A DNA stretch of 64,000 bases from Mycobacterium gordonae (lineage in GTDB: Bacteria; Actinomycetota; Actinomycetes; Mycobacteriales; Mycobacteriaceae), in contig NZ_LQOY01000012.1 in NCBI RefSeq assembly GCF_002101675.1, positions 1-64,000 of the forward strand, written 5' to 3'. Numbering within the stretch: the stretch's first letter is position 1; each line of letters opens with the position of its first letter. Positions 54,213 through 64,000 of the stretch are shown here, piece by piece. The position numbers were made by a program, and so were the translations under genes. The notes below the pieces were generated by a model. It had not been told where the DNA came from. It did not search any database and saw nothing but the letters and a program-made list of their open reading frames with translations.

Positions 54213-55582
54213 TCACACCTCAGCACGTCGTCAACATCGTCCTGGACGAGGCCGCCAAGATCGGACGTGCGGACGAGACCATGGTGCTGGTCACCGACAC
54301 GGTCGAGGCGTCGCTGCGCTGGGCGAACAGCACGATGACCACCAACGGCGTCGCGGTAAGCCGTAGTGTGGCGGTGATTTCCATTGTCCGGCAAGGCGAT
54401 AGCGCGTATGTCGGCACGGTGGTCACGGGCGAGTCGGACCCGACGGTGTTGCCACAGCTGGTGGCGTCATCTCAGGATGCCGCGCGCTCCGCGCCGGAGG
54501 CCGGGGACGCGGCGCCGCTGCTCGATGGTTCCGGGGAGCCCGCCGACTGGGATGCGCCGGTGCCCGGCACCGGCGTCGGTGTATTCACCGGCCTCAGCGG
54601 TCCGCTGTGCACCGGGTTCCGTGGCGGCGATCGGCTGTACGGCTATGCCCACCACAATGTTTCGACGACATTCCTGGCGTCGTCCACCGGGCTGCGACGG
54701 CGCTACACCCAGCCGTCCGGCGCGATCGAGGTCAACGCCAAGCGCGGTGACGCCAGCGCCTGGGCCGGCATCGGCACCTCCACGTTCATTGACGTGCCGA
54801 TCGATTCGCTGCTCTCGGAGCTTTCGACGCGATTGGACTGGGCGTCGCGGACGGTGGAACTGCCGGCCGGCCGTTACGAGACGATCATGCCGCCCTCGGC
54901 GGTCGCCGACCTGATGATCTACCTGGCCTGGAAGATGTCCGGCCGCGGCGCTCAGGAAGGCCGCACCGCGCTGTCGGCGCCCGGCGGCGGGACCCGGGTG
55001 GGGGAGCGGCTCACGGATCTGCCCCTGACGATGTTCTCCGATCCGATGGCTCCCGGCCTGGCGTGCACGCCGTTCGTCGCGGTGAGCAACTCCTCAGAGA
55101 CGATGTCGGTCTTCGACAACGGCATGGAGATCAACCAGGTCGAGTGGATCCGCGACGGAGTGATCAACGCGCTGGCCTATCCGCGTGCCACCGCAGCGCG
55201 ATTCGACGCCCCGGTGGCGGTGGCCGGCGACAACATCGTCATGACGGGCGGATCGGCAGAACTGGCCGACATGATCGCGGCCACCGAGCGGGGACTGCTG
55301 CTGACCACGTTGTGGTACATCCGCGAGGTCGACCCCACCACGTTGCTGTTGACGGGTCTGACGCGCGACGGGGTGTACCTGATCGAGGACGGCGAGGTGA
55401 CCGGCGCGGTCAACAACTTCCGGTTCAACGAAAGCCCACTGGATCTGTTGCGGCGGGCGACCGAGGCCGGCGTCAGCGAGAAGACGCTGCCGCGTGAGAT
55501 GGGCGACTGGGCCACCCGGGCGGCCATGCCGTCGTTACGGATCCCCGACTTCCATATGTCCTCGGTGAGCCAGGCGCAGTAG
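54209..55582 (+). CDS. tldE: TldE/PmbA subunit
   Basis: 457 residues, the non-catalytic partner of TldD: it has the same fold but no HExxxH. Start overlaps the tldD stop. Segments [24 protein letters not shown] and [21 protein letters not shown] fit the PmbA family. Confidence 0.93.
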   Translation: MITPQHVVNIVLDEAAKIGRADETMVLVTDTVEASLRWANSTMTTNGVAVSRSVAVISIVRQGDSAYVGTVVTGESDPTVLPQLVASSQDAARSAPEAGDAAPLLDGSGEPADWDAPVPGTGVGVFTGLSGPLCTGFRGGDRLYGYAHHNVSTTFLASSTGLRRRYTQPSGAIEVNAKRGDASAWAGIGTSTFIDVPIDSLLSELSTRLDWASRTVELPAGRYETIMPPSAVADLMIYLAWKMSGRGAQEGRTALSAPGGGTRVGERLTDLPLTMFSDPMAPGLACTPFVAVSNSSETMSVFDNGMEINQVEWIRDGVINALAYPRATAARFDAPVAVAGDNIVMTGGSAELADMIAATERGLLLTTLWYIREVDPTTLLLTGLTRDGVYLIEDGEVTGAVNNFRFNESPLDLLRRATEAGVSEKTLPREMGDWATRAAMPSLRIPDFHMSSVSQAQ

Positions 55583-55592
55583 CGTACGAAAG

Positions 55593-56432
55593 ATGCCGCT
55601 TCCCGCTGACCAGCTGACGAAACTGGTCGCGTACTCCGACGGGCGTATGTCGGGGCTGGTGCGCCGGGTGTGCGCGCAGACCATGTCGCTGCCGCCGTTG
55701 CCCAACCCGGTTACGGTCGGTGAGCCCGAGTCCGAGTCCGAAACCGTCGTCGCCGAGTTCGCCGAGCAGTTCAGCGCCGACGTGTCGGCGATCACCGGCG
55801 AACAACGCTCGCGTTTGTCCAAGTATTTGGGCGGCAACACCTTTCGAGTCGTCATCGGGATGTTCATCGCCGACTTCGTGCCGCGGGTACGGGCCGGGTT
55901 CGAGGCGCTGGGCGTCGGCTCGGAATATCTCGGTTGGGTGGACGGGCCGATCGCGTGGGACGACGGGCGTGATCCCTCGGATGAGTTGTTCAGTCGATTC
56001 CTGCCCCGGGTGGCCCGCGAGCGCGCCGTCGACCCGATCACCTCGGAGCTGGTGCGACTGCGCGGCGCGGCCGCGCACAACTGCCGGCTGTGCAAGTCGC
56101 TGCGCGAAGGGCATGCCCTGGACGCGGGTGGCAACGAGGGGCTGTACGACGAGATTGCCCAGTTCGAGAACTCGGTTGTGCTCGATGCACGCGCAAAGGC
56201 AGCGCTGCGGTATGCGGATGCGTTAATTTGGACGCCTGCGCACCTCGCCGTCGACGATGCCGCCGAGGTGCGCTCCCGGTTCTCGCCGGAGGAAGCCGTC
56301 GAGTTGACGTTCGACATCATGCGCAATGCCAGCAACAAGATCGCCGTGTCGTTGGGTGCCGACGCGGCGCGCGTGGAGTCGGGGACCGAGCGGTATCTGA
56401 TCGATGTCGATGGTCAGACGGTATTCAGCTGA
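55593..56432 (+). CDS. AhpD-like (carboxymuconolactone decarboxylase fold) protein
   Basis: 279 residues. The C-terminal part carries the CxxC redox site in [18 protein letters not shown] and a following helix bundle ([16 protein letters not shown]), as in AhpD-like alkylhydroperoxidases. The N-terminal 100 residues are helical with no assigned domain. Eleven bases after tldE, so possibly one operon. Stops overlap the convergent P-type ATPase gene by 8 bases. Confidence 0.8.
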   Translation: MPLPADQLTKLVAYSDGRMSGLVRRVCAQTMSLPPLPNPVTVGEPESESETVVAEFAEQFSADVSAITGEQRSRLSKYLGGNTFRVVIGMFIADFVPRVRAGFEALGVGSEYLGWVDGPIAWDDGRDPSDELFSRFLPRVARERAVDPITSELVRLRGAAAHNCRLCKSLREGHALDAGGNEGLYDEIAQFENSVVLDARAKAALRYADALIWTPAHLAVDDAAEVRSRFSPEEAVELTFDIMRNASNKIAVSLGADAARVESGTERYLIDVDGQTVFS

Positions 56433-58980
56433 CCCGCGCTCGAAGCCGTTTGTCCAGCGCGTCGACGCCGAGCAGCACCGGTATCGAAGCCAGCGCCACC
56501 GCCCAGCCCCATAACGGCGGATTCCACTGACCCAGCAACCGCGCGACCGGTGGTACCCACAGTTCGAGCAGCGAGATCGCCAGCCCGATCAGTGCCGCGG
56601 GTACCAAGAGCCGGTTGGTGAACCAGCCCAGCGCTCCCGGCCAGCGGGAGGACGATCGGCAGGCGAAGACGTTGGCCGTCTGGGCCAGCACGACGGTGAT
56701 GAAGGCCGCGCCGGACGCCGCTGCCAGCGCGTGTCCGGTCGGGAACGGATCCCCGGGGCGCCAGCCGAGCGCGAGGAGGGACACGACGAAGGCTGCGAGC
56801 GAGAGAACCGCTTCCAGCGGTCCCAGCAAGCCGAAGGCCCGGCGCAGCACGGTGCGATTCATCAGCCGGCCGTGCACCGGAGGCCCCTCCAGCAGGTGCT
56901 GAGCGGGTGGCTCCGCGCCGAGCGCGACCGCCGACAGGGTGTCGGTGCCGAGATCCAGCGCGATGATCTGCAAGACACCGAGCGCGAGCGGGAAGTAGCC
57001 GCCCGAGAGCGCCCACACGAGGAACGGCGCCAACTCGGCGACGTTGTCGGTGAGGTGGTAGGTCAGGAAACGGCGGATGTTGACGAAGGTTGCGCGCCCC
57101 TGCTCGATGCCGGCCACGATGCCCGCGAAGGAGTCGTCGAGCAGTACCAGATCGGCTGCCGCGCGGGCGACGTCGGTGCCGGAAAGGCCCATCGCCACGC
57201 CAATATCGGACTCGTGCAGCGCGGGCGCGTCGTTGACCCCGTCTCCCGTCATCGCCACCACGTGGCCGCGGGAGCGCAGCGCGCGGGCGATGCGCAGTTT
57301 GTCCTCCGGCGATACCCGGGCGATGACGACGCCGTCGTGGTCGATCAGCGCGGCCAACTGCGGCTGATCCTCGGGGAGGTCGGTACCGGACAGCACCGGC
57401 GAGTCGGGGAACCGCAGCCCCACCTCGTCGGCGATCGCGGTCGCGGTGGCTGGATGGTCACCGGTCACCATCGCCACTTTCACCCCGGCCGTCCGGCAGG
57501 CCTGAAGTGATTCGGAGACGTCGTCGCGCGGCGGGTCCTGCAGTGCGACCAGGCCGAGCAGGCGCAAGTCCTGTTCGCAGTCCGTCTGATTGCGGGGCGT
57601 GCGGCCGTTTCGCGGGCCGGCGGCGATGGCGAGCACCCGCAGCCCGCGGGCGGTGAGGGCCTCCATCGCCCGGTGCGGCTCGGGATCGTCACCGCACAGC
57701 GGAAGGACGGCGTCCGGCGCGCCTTTGATGACGATCTCGTCGGCCAGCACCACCGCCATCCGGCGCAGCCGGGGGTCGAAGGGGAACCGCAGTTGCACGG
57801 GGCCGGTGCGACGGTCCGCGCCGGTGTCGACACCCAGGCGGCGGGCGAGGGTGTCCAGGGCCGCCTCCATCGGATCGCCGTGCGCCCGCCACTGTCCTTG
57901 TACTTCTTCGGCGTAGCCGGTGGAGCAGCGTTCGGCGGCCAGGGCGAGTTCGCGGGCGGCGTCTGTTGCGGTGGGGGAGGACGGCGTGAGGGTGGCCGTG
58001 GGGCCGTAGCCGGCGCCGTCGATGCTCACTGTGCCGGCGGGCGTCCAGGCTTCGACGACGGTCATCTGGTTACGGGTGAGGGTGCCCGTCTTGTCGGTGC
58101 AGATGAAGGTGGTCGAGCCGAGCGTTTCGACCGCCTCGAGGTTGCGCACCAGGATCTGCCGCTTGGCCATCTGCTCCGAACCCCAGGCCAGCGACAGCGT
58201 GACCGTCGGCAGCAGGGCCTCGGGGACCAGGGCGACCGTGACACCGATCGCGAACACGAACGCCTGCTGGACCGGGTTGCCGATCAGCAGGGAAAGCAGC
58301 AGGAACAGCACGCCGACGCTGACCGAGATCGCGGCGGTGAGACGCACGACGCCGTTGAGGCCGCGGGTCAGGGGAGTGTCGGGCTTGGTGGTCGACGTCG
58401 ACAGCCGCGCGATCCCGGCCAGCCGTGTGTGCTGGCCGATCGCGGTGACCTCGGCGCGAGAGTCGCCCTCGACGACGAAGGTGCCGGCAAAGAGCGCCTC
58501 GCCTTCGGCCACCGAGTTGGCCTGGCTTTCGCCGGTGAGCATCGAGGAGTCGACGAGCAACCGATTCTCGGCCAGCACGGTTGCGTCGGCGGGCACCCGG
58601 TCACCGCTTTCCAGCAGCAGCACGTCGCCGACGACCACGTCCTCGGCCTCGATCAGCCGCCGGCGGCCGTCGCGGAAGACTGTGACGCGGGTGGGCAGCA
58701 TCTCCTGCAGCCGGTCGGCGGCGCGATCGGCCCGAGCCTGCTGGATGAGGGCGAAGACGCCGTTGAGCACGATCACCGCGATGATCGCGATGCTGAGTTG
58801 CGGGAGCTTGGCGAAGAAGGCCAGTGCCGCGGCCGTCCACAGCAGTAAGGCGAAGAAGTGCGTCAGCTCGCCCAGCATGCGGCGCAAGACCGATGGACGC
58901 TTCGCCGCGGGCAAGGTGTTGGCCCCGTCCCGCGCGCGGCGCTCGGTGGCTTCCGACGTGGTCAGCCCTGGTGCCGTCAC
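56425..58980 (-). CDS. P-type cation-transport ATPase
   Basis: 851 residues with a GTG start. Order: actuator domain ([16 protein letters not shown]), phosphorylation motif [18 protein letters not shown]-binding domain ([11 protein letters not shown]), hinge [12 protein letters not shown], then C-terminal helices. The membrane motif before the phosphorylation site is [13 protein letters not shown], close to the PEGL of calcium or P2-type pumps. There is no N-terminal heavy-metal CxxC domain, so a P2-like pump (Ca, Mg or Na/K type) is more likely than a copper or zinc exporter. Ion not assigned. Confidence 0.88.
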   Translation of the reverse strand: MTAPGLTTSEATERRARDGANTLPAAKRPSVLRRMLGELTHFFALLLWTAAALAFFAKLPQLSIAIIAVIVLNGVFALIQQARADRAADRLQEMLPTRVTVFRDGRRRLIEAEDVVVGDVLLLESGDRVPADATVLAENRLLVDSSMLTGESQANSVAEGEALFAGTFVVEGDSRAEVTAIGQHTRLAGIARLSTSTTKPDTPLTRGLNGVVRLTAAISVSVGVLFLLLSLLIGNPVQQAFVFAIGVTVALVPEALLPTVTLSLAWGSEQMAKRQILVRNLEAVETLGSTTFICTDKTGTLTRNQMTVVEAWTPAGTVSIDGAGYGPTATLTPSSPTATDAARELALAAERCSTGYAEEVQGQWRAHGDPMEAALDTLARRLGVDTGADRRTGPVQLRFPFDPRLRRMAVVLADEIVIKGAPDAVLPLCGDDPEPHRAMEALTARGLRVLAIAAGPRNGRTPRNQTDCEQDLRLLGLVALQDPPRDDVSESLQACRTAGVKVAMVTGDHPATATAIADEVGLRFPDSPVLSGTDLPEDQPQLAALIDHDGVVIARVSPEDKLRIARALRSRGHVVAMTGDGVNDAPALHESDIGVAMGLSGTDVARAAADLVLLDDSFAGIVAGIEQGRATFVNIRRFLTYHLTDNVAELAPFLVWALSGGYFPLALGVLQIIALDLGTDTLSAVALGAEPPAQHLLEGPPVHGRLMNRTVLRRAFGLLGPLEAVLSLAAFVVSLLALGWRPGDPFPTGHALAAASGAAFITVVLAQTANVFACRSSSRWPGALGWFTNRLLVPAALIGLAISLLELWVPPVARLLGQWNPPLWGWAVALASIPVLLGVDALDKRLRARVS

Positions 58981-59073
58981 ACCCGCTATGTTCTCACCCG
59001 CGCGCAGTTGCTGCCTGACTCGTTCGCGGTATCGTGAGCAAACAAATCAAGATCGCAGCAGCAGCGGGGAGTC

Positions 59074-59826
59074 ATGGCGGTTAGAGCGGTTTTCGCCATC
59101 ATGTTGGTCGCGGTATTCGCTATGACCGGTTGTTCTGGATCCGGCGGCAAGCCGGCGCGGCAAACCCCGACCGGGCACGACAACCCGTCGCGGCTACCGC
59201 CGATCTATCCCGGCACCACGGTGTCGTTTCCGCCGTCCACGTCTTCGTCATCGTCGTCTGTTACGACTCCGTCTTCGTCGGCTCCGGTTGCCCGGACCAT
59301 CCCGGGGGACGGAACGTTTCGCACGGGCGTGGATCTGGTGCCCGGTGTGTATCGATCCCAGGGTGGTGACTCCTGCTATTGGGAGCGGCTGCGCGGCTTC
59401 GGTGGGCAGACCGCCGACATCATCGCCAATGGGGCGGGGATTCTGCCGCAGACGGTGACGATCGCGCCGACGGACGCCGGGTTCCGGTCGCAGGGCTGCG
59501 CGCCGTGGACGCTGGTGACGGACGGTTTGACGACGACGACGACGACCACGTCGGTGGCGTTGCCGGCGGGGGCGCAGGCGTGCCCGCCGACGTCGGGGCC
59601 ATCCGGTGGGTTTGCGCACTCCGCGGTCGGATCGGCGGACACGTCGTGCCCGTTTGCCGAGCAGGTGCGGGTCGCCTACGGCGCTGGTGGACCTGCCAGT
59701 GTGACGCCGCGTCAGGTGGAAGCCGACAGCCCGGTGACCGGTCAGCACTACACCATGACGTGTGCGGCCAACGGCTCGATGGTGGTGTGCAACGGCGGCA
59801 ACGGCGCTGTTGTGTACGTGTATTGA
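59074..59826 (+). CDS. Secreted lipoprotein of unknown function
   Basis: 250 residues. Signal peptide with lipobox FAMTGC, lipid Cys20. A Ser/Thr/Pro-rich linker (residues 45-72) precedes a domain with GTFRTGVDLVPGVYRSQGG and SCYWERLRGFGGQTADII, the pattern of cell-envelope beta-sandwich modules. Repeat TTTTTT at about 152-158 divides two halves. A second half has four Cys (CPPTSG, CPFAEQ, TMTCAANG, VVCNGG). Role not known. Confidence 0.75.
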   Translation: MAVRAVFAIMLVAVFAMTGCSGSGGKPARQTPTGHDNPSRLPPIYPGTTVSFPPSTSSSSSSVTTPSSSAPVARTIPGDGTFRTGVDLVPGVYRSQGGDSCYWERLRGFGGQTADIIANGAGILPQTVTIAPTDAGFRSQGCAPWTLVTDGLTTTTTTTSVALPAGAQACPPTSGPSGGFAHSAVGSADTSCPFAEQVRVAYGAGGPASVTPRQVEADSPVTGQHYTMTCAANGSMVVCNGGNGAVVYVY

Positions 59827-59854
59827 GTTGCGTCTTGGTGGGTACCGTTCCTGC

Positions 59855-60367
59855 ATGCCTTTTCTGCGTGAAAGTCCCATTCGTGGCCGTCGGTTGCGGC
59901 TGCACGAAGCCCTGGGGGAACGGGTGGCGATGAGCCGCATCGGCTCGCAGCTCGGGATGGTATTGGCTCCCCGGATCGACAAGTTCGTGATTCCCCGGAC
60001 CAACGGGCGGCTGAGCGTCGCGGGCGCGAACCGGACCGGTCTGGTAACGACGACCGGCGCCAAGTCCGGCAAGCCGCGCACGAATCCGCTGACGTTGATT
60101 GAAGATTCGGACGGATTGCTGGCGATCGGCTCCAACTACGGGCGTCCCTCGCATCCGGGGTGGAGTGCCAACCTGGTGGCGCACCCCGAATGCACGATCG
60201 AGTACAAAGGCCCGCCCCGGCAGTATCGCGCTGAGTTGTTGAGCGGGCAGGCGCGTGCTGATGCGTGGGCGAAGGCGGTCGACTTCTTTGCCGGGTATGA
60301 GGCGTATCGGGAGAAGTGCGCGCCGCGGGAGATCAGGGTGTTTCGGCTGCGGCCGGTCGAGGGCTGA
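59855..60367 (+). CDS. Deazaflavin (F420)-dependent nitroreductase family protein
   Basis: 170 residues with the Ddn-type split beta-barrel. Motifs: VTTTGAKSGKPRTNPLTLIED, IGSNYGRPSHPGWSANLVAHPE and RVFRLRPVEG at the end. Such enzymes use reduced F420 to reduce quinones or nitro compounds. The basic N-terminus may bind membranes. Its last 35 bases overlap the end of the convergent desaturase gene. Confidence 0.88.
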   Translation: MPFLRESPIRGRRLRLHEALGERVAMSRIGSQLGMVLAPRIDKFVIPRTNGRLSVAGANRTGLVTTTGAKSGKPRTNPLTLIEDSDGLLAIGSNYGRPSHPGWSANLVAHPECTIEYKGPPRQYRAELLSGQARADAWAKAVDFFAGYEAYREKCAPREIRVFRLRPVEG

Positions 60368-61589
60368 CGGTCTGACGGATCGCTGCTATCGCTGTCTTGA
60401 GTCCGCGGCGGCGGCCGGTTTTCGGGTCGGTGGTGGCGGGCGCAAGGTGGGCGAACATTCGCTCGCTGCGCGTTTCCGGCGCGTCGTCCGCCGTGGCCCG
60501 GAGGAACTTGTTCGGCAGCGACAACTTCGCGATGGTGCGCCACGTCCTACCGTACTGAACAGCGAAAGACGCTGTGGTGTAGGGCAAGTCGTACTTTTGG
60601 CACAGCGCCCGCACTCGTACCGAGGCCTCGCGCAGTCTGTTGCTCGGCAGGTCGGGAAAGAGATGGTGTTCGATCTGGTGGCACAGGTTGCCGCTCAGGA
60701 ATCGCAACACGGGCCCGGCGTCAAAGTTGGCGCTGCCCAACATCTGGCGTAGATACCACTCGCCCCTGGTTTCACCGGCCATGTCGGTCGTGGTGAATTT
60801 GTCTGCGCCGTCTGGGAAATGGCCACACACGATGACCGCGTGCGCCCAGATGCTGCGGACCACATTGGCCACAGCGTTGGCTTTCAGGGTCGATGTGTAG
60901 GTTGCGGCCGGTGACAGCGCGGTGAGGGCGGGAAACGCGACGTAATCCTTGACGAACTGCCGGCTGACCTTGGTGACGAACTCGCGCGTCCGCTGACGGG
61001 CGATGTCACCGTCGGGCCCGTCCTCGAAATACTTCTCCAGGTCGACGGTCTGCAAGCCGATCGCCCACTCGAACGCGAGCGCGAGAACGAGGTTGTACGG
61101 CAGATTTCCGAGGTTGTAGGGCTGCCACGGCTGGTCGCGGGTGACGCGCAGGATGAAATAGCCCACGTCGTCGTCCATGTCGAGGATGTTCGTGAACTTG
61201 TGGTGCTGGAAGTTGTGGGCGTTGCGCCAGTGCTTGGACGCGGCGTTCATGTCCCATTCCCACGTGGTGGAGTGAATCTCCGGATCGTTCATCCAGTTCC
61301 ACTGGCCGTGCATGACGTTGTGGCCGATCTCCATGTTCTCGATGATCTTGGCGACCGCGAGGGTCGCGGTTCCGGCCCATTTGACCGGGCGTCTTGTGCT
61401 GCCGGCGAGTATGACCCGCGCGGTGAGTTCCAGGGCACGCTGAGCGGCGATGGTGCGGCGGATGTAGCGGGCATCGCGCGCACCCAGGGACTCCTCGATA
61501 TCGCGCCGGATGGCGTCGAGCTCAGTGCCCAGATTCTCGATGTCGGCATCGGTCAGGTGGGCGAAGGCCGCAACGTCCGTGATCGCCAT
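60333..61589 (-). CDS. Membrane fatty-acid desaturase (DesA3-like)
   Basis: 418 residues from the ATG at 61589 (GGGGGAG upstream); longer frames are not supported. Three His boxes: HNVMHGQ, HNFQHH and HQIEHH, with helices between, as in acyl-CoA or acyl-lipid delta-9-type desaturases. It needs a reductase partner (none nearby). It introduces a double bond into stearoyl-type chains, as Rv3229c does. Leader contains a hairpin (61648-61670). Confidence 0.9.
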   Translation of the reverse strand: MAITDVAAFAHLTDADIENLGTELDAIRRDIEESLGARDARYIRRTIAAQRALELTARVILAGSTRRPVKWAGTATLAVAKIIENMEIGHNVMHGQWNWMNDPEIHSTTWEWDMNAASKHWRNAHNFQHHKFTNILDMDDDVGYFILRVTRDQPWQPYNLGNLPYNLVLALAFEWAIGLQTVDLEKYFEDGPDGDIARQRTREFVTKVSRQFVKDYVAFPALTALSPAATYTSTLKANAVANVVRSIWAHAVIVCGHFPDGADKFTTTDMAGETRGEWYLRQMLGSANFDAGPVLRFLSGNLCHQIEHHLFPDLPSNRLREASVRVRALCQKYDLPYTTASFAVQYGRTWRTIAKLSLPNKFLRATADDAPETRSERMFAHLAPATTDPKTGRRRGLKTAIAAIRQTVSPRPAAAETP

Positions 61590-62014
61590 ATATCTCCCCC
61601 GGGGGTGGTTGGTGCCGTTCAGGGCCCGCGGCCGCGCCTGATCGCCTGGCCGAGCCCCCCTTGCTCGGCCGTGCATTAAGGCTAATCGCGATGCGGGTAC
61701 TTCGCGCGACGAGGAGTAGCCGCTGCGCTGCGGATAATAGTCTCTGCGCGCCAATATCGTTCGTGTCGAGCCTAATTGTCGCCATATGAGGTGGGCGTTG
61801 GTGAGACTTAATTGGCGGCTTTGGATATGCGGGGTGCCGTCATCGCTCGCCCGGAGTTCTCAGGGTCAAGGCTAAGCGGTGGAGACCGGTTGCCACGCCA
61901 GGACACGCGTTTGCCGGGGGACGCGATTTCGGGGTGTTGGACCAGCGTGTTGTCACTCGCGGTCGGTGGGGAAGCTAAGGTCTAGGTCGTGCTCGGCGAC
62001 GTTACGGCGTTCCG
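61590..62014. promoter_or_regulatory. Desaturase leader and tRNA promoter region
   Basis: 425 bases with no gene. At 61648-61670 GGCCGAGC and GCTCGGCC form a perfect 8-bp hairpin, about 60 bases before the desaturase start, so a leader-regulation element is possible. At 61950-61955 TTGTCA and at 61976-61981 TAAGGT may form the promoter of the tRNA gene, though spacing is 20 bases. The centre (61700-61800) is AT-richer. Confidence 0.4.
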
Positions 62015-62088
62015 GGGGCGGTAGCTCAGTTGGTTAGAGCCGCGGACTCATAATCCGTTGGTCGCGGGTTCGAGCCCCGCCCGCCCCA
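62015..62088 (+). tRNA. tRNA-Met (anticodon CAT)
   Basis: All four arms fold. Acceptor GGGGCGG/CCGCCCC at 62015-62021 and 62081-62087. The D arm is GCTC...GAGC. Anticodon stem GCGGA/TCCGT has loop CTCATAA with CAT at 62049-62051. T arm GCGGG TTCGAGC CCCGC. Discriminator A; CCA is not encoded. The loop fits elongator tRNA-Met, but tRNA-Ile with lysidine has the same anticodon. Degraded accessory DNA starts after it, so this may also serve as an integration point. Confidence 0.9.
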
Positions 62089-62109
62089 CCGTATTTGTGT
62101 ATTACCTCG

Positions 62110-62400
62110 GCTGATGCGTGACGATTCGCTTTCGGCTGATCCTTCACACTCCCTAAGGAGTCGAGCCCGGAGTGAGCAGAAGTCGTGTCGTTGATGGCCT
62201 AACTGCTCCACATCGTGCATCGAGTTCTGACCGACGTCGATGAGGTCCTGCACGTTCCTGATCCGTTCACCCGAAGGGTCGGCATAGCCGAGCTTGTGGT
62301 CTCGAGGAACGTCTCGGAGCGCTTCGCGCCGCTGCACGAGGACCGACCCAAAAGCGGCCCACTGCCACGAGTGCGGACGGCGTTGTAACAGCGCGGTCAA
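62110..62400 (-). pseudogene. Possible gene remnant, unidentified
   Basis: The minus frame reads normal-looking protein (WAAFGSVLVQRREALRDVPR, then IDVGQNSMHDVEQLGHQR), continuing upstream without a good start and running on into the tRNA gene before a stop. Not recognised. It may be the truncated end of a gene of the degraded island. Low confidence. Confidence 0.25.
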
Positions 62401-62461
62401 TCCGGCTGCGCCGTAAGCGATTGGCCTACTTGCGGTCCGTTGCTTTCCGACGACTCCCCAA

Positions 62462-62950
62462 TCACGGTTGCGAGCTTTCGCGGATGCATTCGATCACCCC
62501 TCGGACGCCCTCGCGCAGACCGTCGAGATCGCCGATGGTGCCAAAGAGACATTCGACCTCATCGAGTTTCGTGGTGTCGAGACGAACGGGCAAGATGTAC
62601 GCGCCCCGGGTCTGCATCGGCGTCGCAGCGCGGAGCGGCGTTCGACGCGGCACCACTCCTTCTCGGCGTCTCGCGCGAGATGAACATGACGACGTAGCGT
62701 GCCTCGTCCCGGTATAGCTTTGTGAAGACTTCGCTCAACTCCGCGCCCAAAGCGCGGCCTTGTTGTCGGCGTCGTAGAACACTCTGCCCTTCGGCAGGTC
62801 GAGCCCGCGACCGAAGTCCTCAACGGATTGCCGCTGCTCTCCGGCGAACGACACCGCGACGTCGTACTGGTAGGCAGGGGCTGCTCCGCTTCCGCGGGGC
62901 GAGTGTGAGTGGCGCTCGACCGACCACGATGAACCGTTGCAAGTGATTGC
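62462..62950 (-). pseudogene. Frameshifted TIR-domain protein
   Basis: Three frames together spell a TIR fold: YDVAVSFAGEQRQSVEDF and GRVFYDADNKAALW (frame 1), then GAELSEVFTKLYRDEARYVV and MFISRE (frame 2), then AEKEWCRVERRSALRRR (frame 1 position again), then GAYILPVRLDTTKLDEVE to the stop (frame 3). Breaks fall near 62747, 62669 and 62617 and each looks like a one-base loss. A TGA lies before the first motif and no start codon is seen in that frame. TIR proteins of this kind often act in phage defence. The intact order of motifs makes the call firm. Confidence 0.7.
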
Positions 62951-63000
62951 TCAGGTACCGACCACGTGTACCCGTGGGTCGACGGGCAGTACTAGTTGTC

Positions 63001-63402
63001 CTACGCCGATGTCGGGGCTGCGGTTGGGAGGTCGATTGATCGGCAACCTTCCAGCAGCCGTACGTCATAGGCTACGAGCGCCGTCAGTTCCGATCTAATC
63101 TGCGTGGCCGATGCCAAGTGGATCGCGTCAAGCGAACGCAGCGTAGTTGGTCCGATGGTCTCAGCCAAGGCGATTACCTTTTCGGTGATCGGAAGGATGT
63201 CGAGGCCGTCAAGTAGATGAAGGGCACGCTCGATGATCCCCGGTGTGCCATCACGAGCCGCCGTTCGCATCAGCTCGACCCTGCCTAGCGCGCTGGTGAC
63301 GAACGGCTCTTCTTTGCGCATCTCCACCCATTCGATCAAGGCGGAAGACTCGGTCTCCTCGACGATTAGTTTGATCATCGCCGATGTGTCGATGTAAATC
63401 AC
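63001..63402 (-). CDS. vapC: PIN-domain toxin (VapC type)
   Basis: 133 residues. PIN ribonuclease: [16 protein letters not shown] (Asp5), RVELMR (Glu43), and [14 protein letters not shown] with the later acidic residues. The [10 protein letters not shown] end is typical of VapC. It overlaps its antitoxin gene by four bases. Would cut RNA when free. No frameshift seen, unlike the adjacent TIR gene. Confidence 0.85.
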   Translation of the reverse strand: MIYIDTSAMIKLIVEETESSALIEWVEMRKEEPFVTSALGRVELMRTAARDGTPGIIERALHLLDGLDILPITEKVIALAETIGPTTLRSLDAIHLASATQIRSELTALVAYDVRLLEGCRSIDLPTAAPTSA

Positions 63403-63674
63403 GATTCGTCGCGGATCTCGTCGAGCGCCGCGGTGAGACTGCGATCGCTCTGCCGACGAATAGGGTTGGCCGTGACCAACGGGCCAGTTCGTCGCGCCGG
63501 GGTGAGTACTCCTGCTTCGATCAAAGCATCCCGCGACCGCTCACTGCTGCTGACCGGAACCAGGCGCGCAACAACGCGACCCTTATTGGTCACCACCAAT
63601 TCTTCGCCAGCCTCAACCCTCGCGAGGTAGCGAGATGCGTTCTGTCGCAATTCACGTATCCCGACAGTTTCCAT
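63399..63674 (-). CDS. vapB: Antitoxin of the Phd/YefM type (VapB)
   Basis: 91 residues. N-terminal Phd/YefM fold: [38 protein letters not shown]. The C-terminal tail ([13 protein letters not shown]) would fold on the toxin. The start follows CTTGGGAGG. Its promoter contains a palindrome at 63683-63703. Confidence 0.85.
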   Translation of the reverse strand: METVGIRELRQNASRYLARVEAGEELVVTNKGRVVARLVPVSSSERSRDALIEAGVLTPARRTGPLVTANPIRRQSDRSLTAALDEIRDES

Positions 63675-63682
63675 CCTCCCAA

Positions 63683-63703
63683 GGTAGCACTTCTGGTGCT
63701 ACC
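63683..63703. promoter_or_regulatory. Toxin-antitoxin operator palindrome
   Basis: GGTAGCAC, five bases, GTGCTACC: perfect 8-bp arms, 9 bases before the antitoxin ATG. A similar half-site GGTGGCAC lies at 63713-63720. This position and form fit autoregulation by the antitoxin. Confidence 0.65.
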
Positions 63704-64000
63704 TCAGGAGGAGGTGGCACTTCACCCTTCTGATCAGGGTCCAGTCGAAACGGTGGGGCTGGTTGGACATGGAGAAGTCGAAGGTGGTCGGCCGAGGTGA
63801 TAACCGCACTGAGCCCCGTCGGCGCGCGCGAGATGGCGGCTCTCAAAGGGGTCGACGGGCACGTTGGTGTCTGGCGCTATCAGTAGGTCGGCACCGCCCG
63901 CGAGCCGCGCTGGTCAGTTCACGACGCGATGACGTGCCCCACATGGAGCGAAGGGAAGGCGGTGATCCGGCGCATCGTCGGACGTGAGCATCGAGCTGAC
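63704..64000. other. End of window, no supported gene
   Basis: Only short overlapping frames are present. The minus strand reads GGADLLIAPDTNVPVDPFES in the 63840-63900 part, which could be a fragment of another gene, but no start, stop or domain supports it. Confidence 0.35.

Noticed and set aside
63763..63987. 74-codon open frame at the window end
   Set aside because: No ribosome site, no family motif and biased Arg/Gly/Ser composition; looks like non-coding or remnant DNA.
1..64000. CRISPR array
   Set aside because: No run of regularly spaced identical short repeats and no cas gene was seen; the repeats present are hairpins or in-frame protein repeats.

Overview
The window comes from a high-GC actinobacterium and is clearly mycobacterial. 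It carries a PE_PGRS gene start, a complete mce operon with Mam genes, LppP-, Mez-, NarK- and Usp-type genes, and mycobacterial alkB/rubredoxin and desaturase genes. From memory, gene order between about 3 and 56 kb follows the M. tuberculosis block Rv2313c-Rv2335 in inverted orientation: cysE-cysK1, mez, lppP, narK, a MarR gene, an ECF transporter, an Lrp gene, arginine/ornithine genes, usp genes, tldD/tldE. Several insertions interrupt it. The PE_PGRS gene suggests a slow-growing, non-tuberculosis Mycobacterium.

Layout. 0-1.7 kb: PE_PGRS start, tyrosine integrase and a tRNA 3' fragment that looks like the right end of an integrated element. 1.7-3.1 kb: ANTAR protein, DUF4395 membrane protein, membrane thioredoxin. 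3.1-9.2 kb: a sulfur cluster. Leftward runs a translationally coupled series: a TQXA (thioester-domain-like) protein, cysK, cysE. Rightward run a family 2A encapsulin shell and its cysteine desulfurase cargo. 9.4-20.2 kb: an mce3-like operon (yrbEA/B, mceA-F, two mam genes, a CAP-domain protein). 20-31 kb: malic enzyme, a fused assimilatory nitrate reductase with a degraded relative beside it, lppP, narK, an acyl-CoA dehydrogenase/oxidase. 31-35 kb: two related small secreted proteins and an FHA-ABC protein whose ATPase motifs are all eroded. 35-43.5 kb: MarR, ECF transporter, Lrp, amidinohydrolase, ornithine aminotransferase, amino-acid permease, universal stress protein. 43.5-49.4 kb: alkB-rubredoxin-TetR, then a hybrid cluster protein, its reductase and a Crp/Fnr regulator. 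49.4-56.4 kb: sugar ABC transporter (uspABC), tldD/tldE, an AhpD-like protein. 56.4-61.6 kb: P-type ATPase, lipoprotein, F420-type oxidoreductase, fatty-acid desaturase. 62-64 kb: tRNA-Met followed by degraded accessory DNA with a TIR-domain pseudogene and a VapBC-type toxin-antitoxin pair.

How the genes work together. CysE and CysK make cysteine; the encapsulated desulfurase would take sulfur from cysteine and could store it inside the shell. The TQXA protein lies in this locus without a signal peptide and has Ser where the thioester Cys is expected, so it is the least explained part. Nitrate uptake (NarK) and the fused nitrate reductase sit under a likely GlnR site. The Hcp/reductase pair sits under an FNR-type box. 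AlkB sits under a 24-bp palindrome that is probably the operator of the TetR gene in the same operon.

Limits: all calls come from reading translated sequence and motifs. No database search was run. M. tuberculosis gene numbers are from memory.
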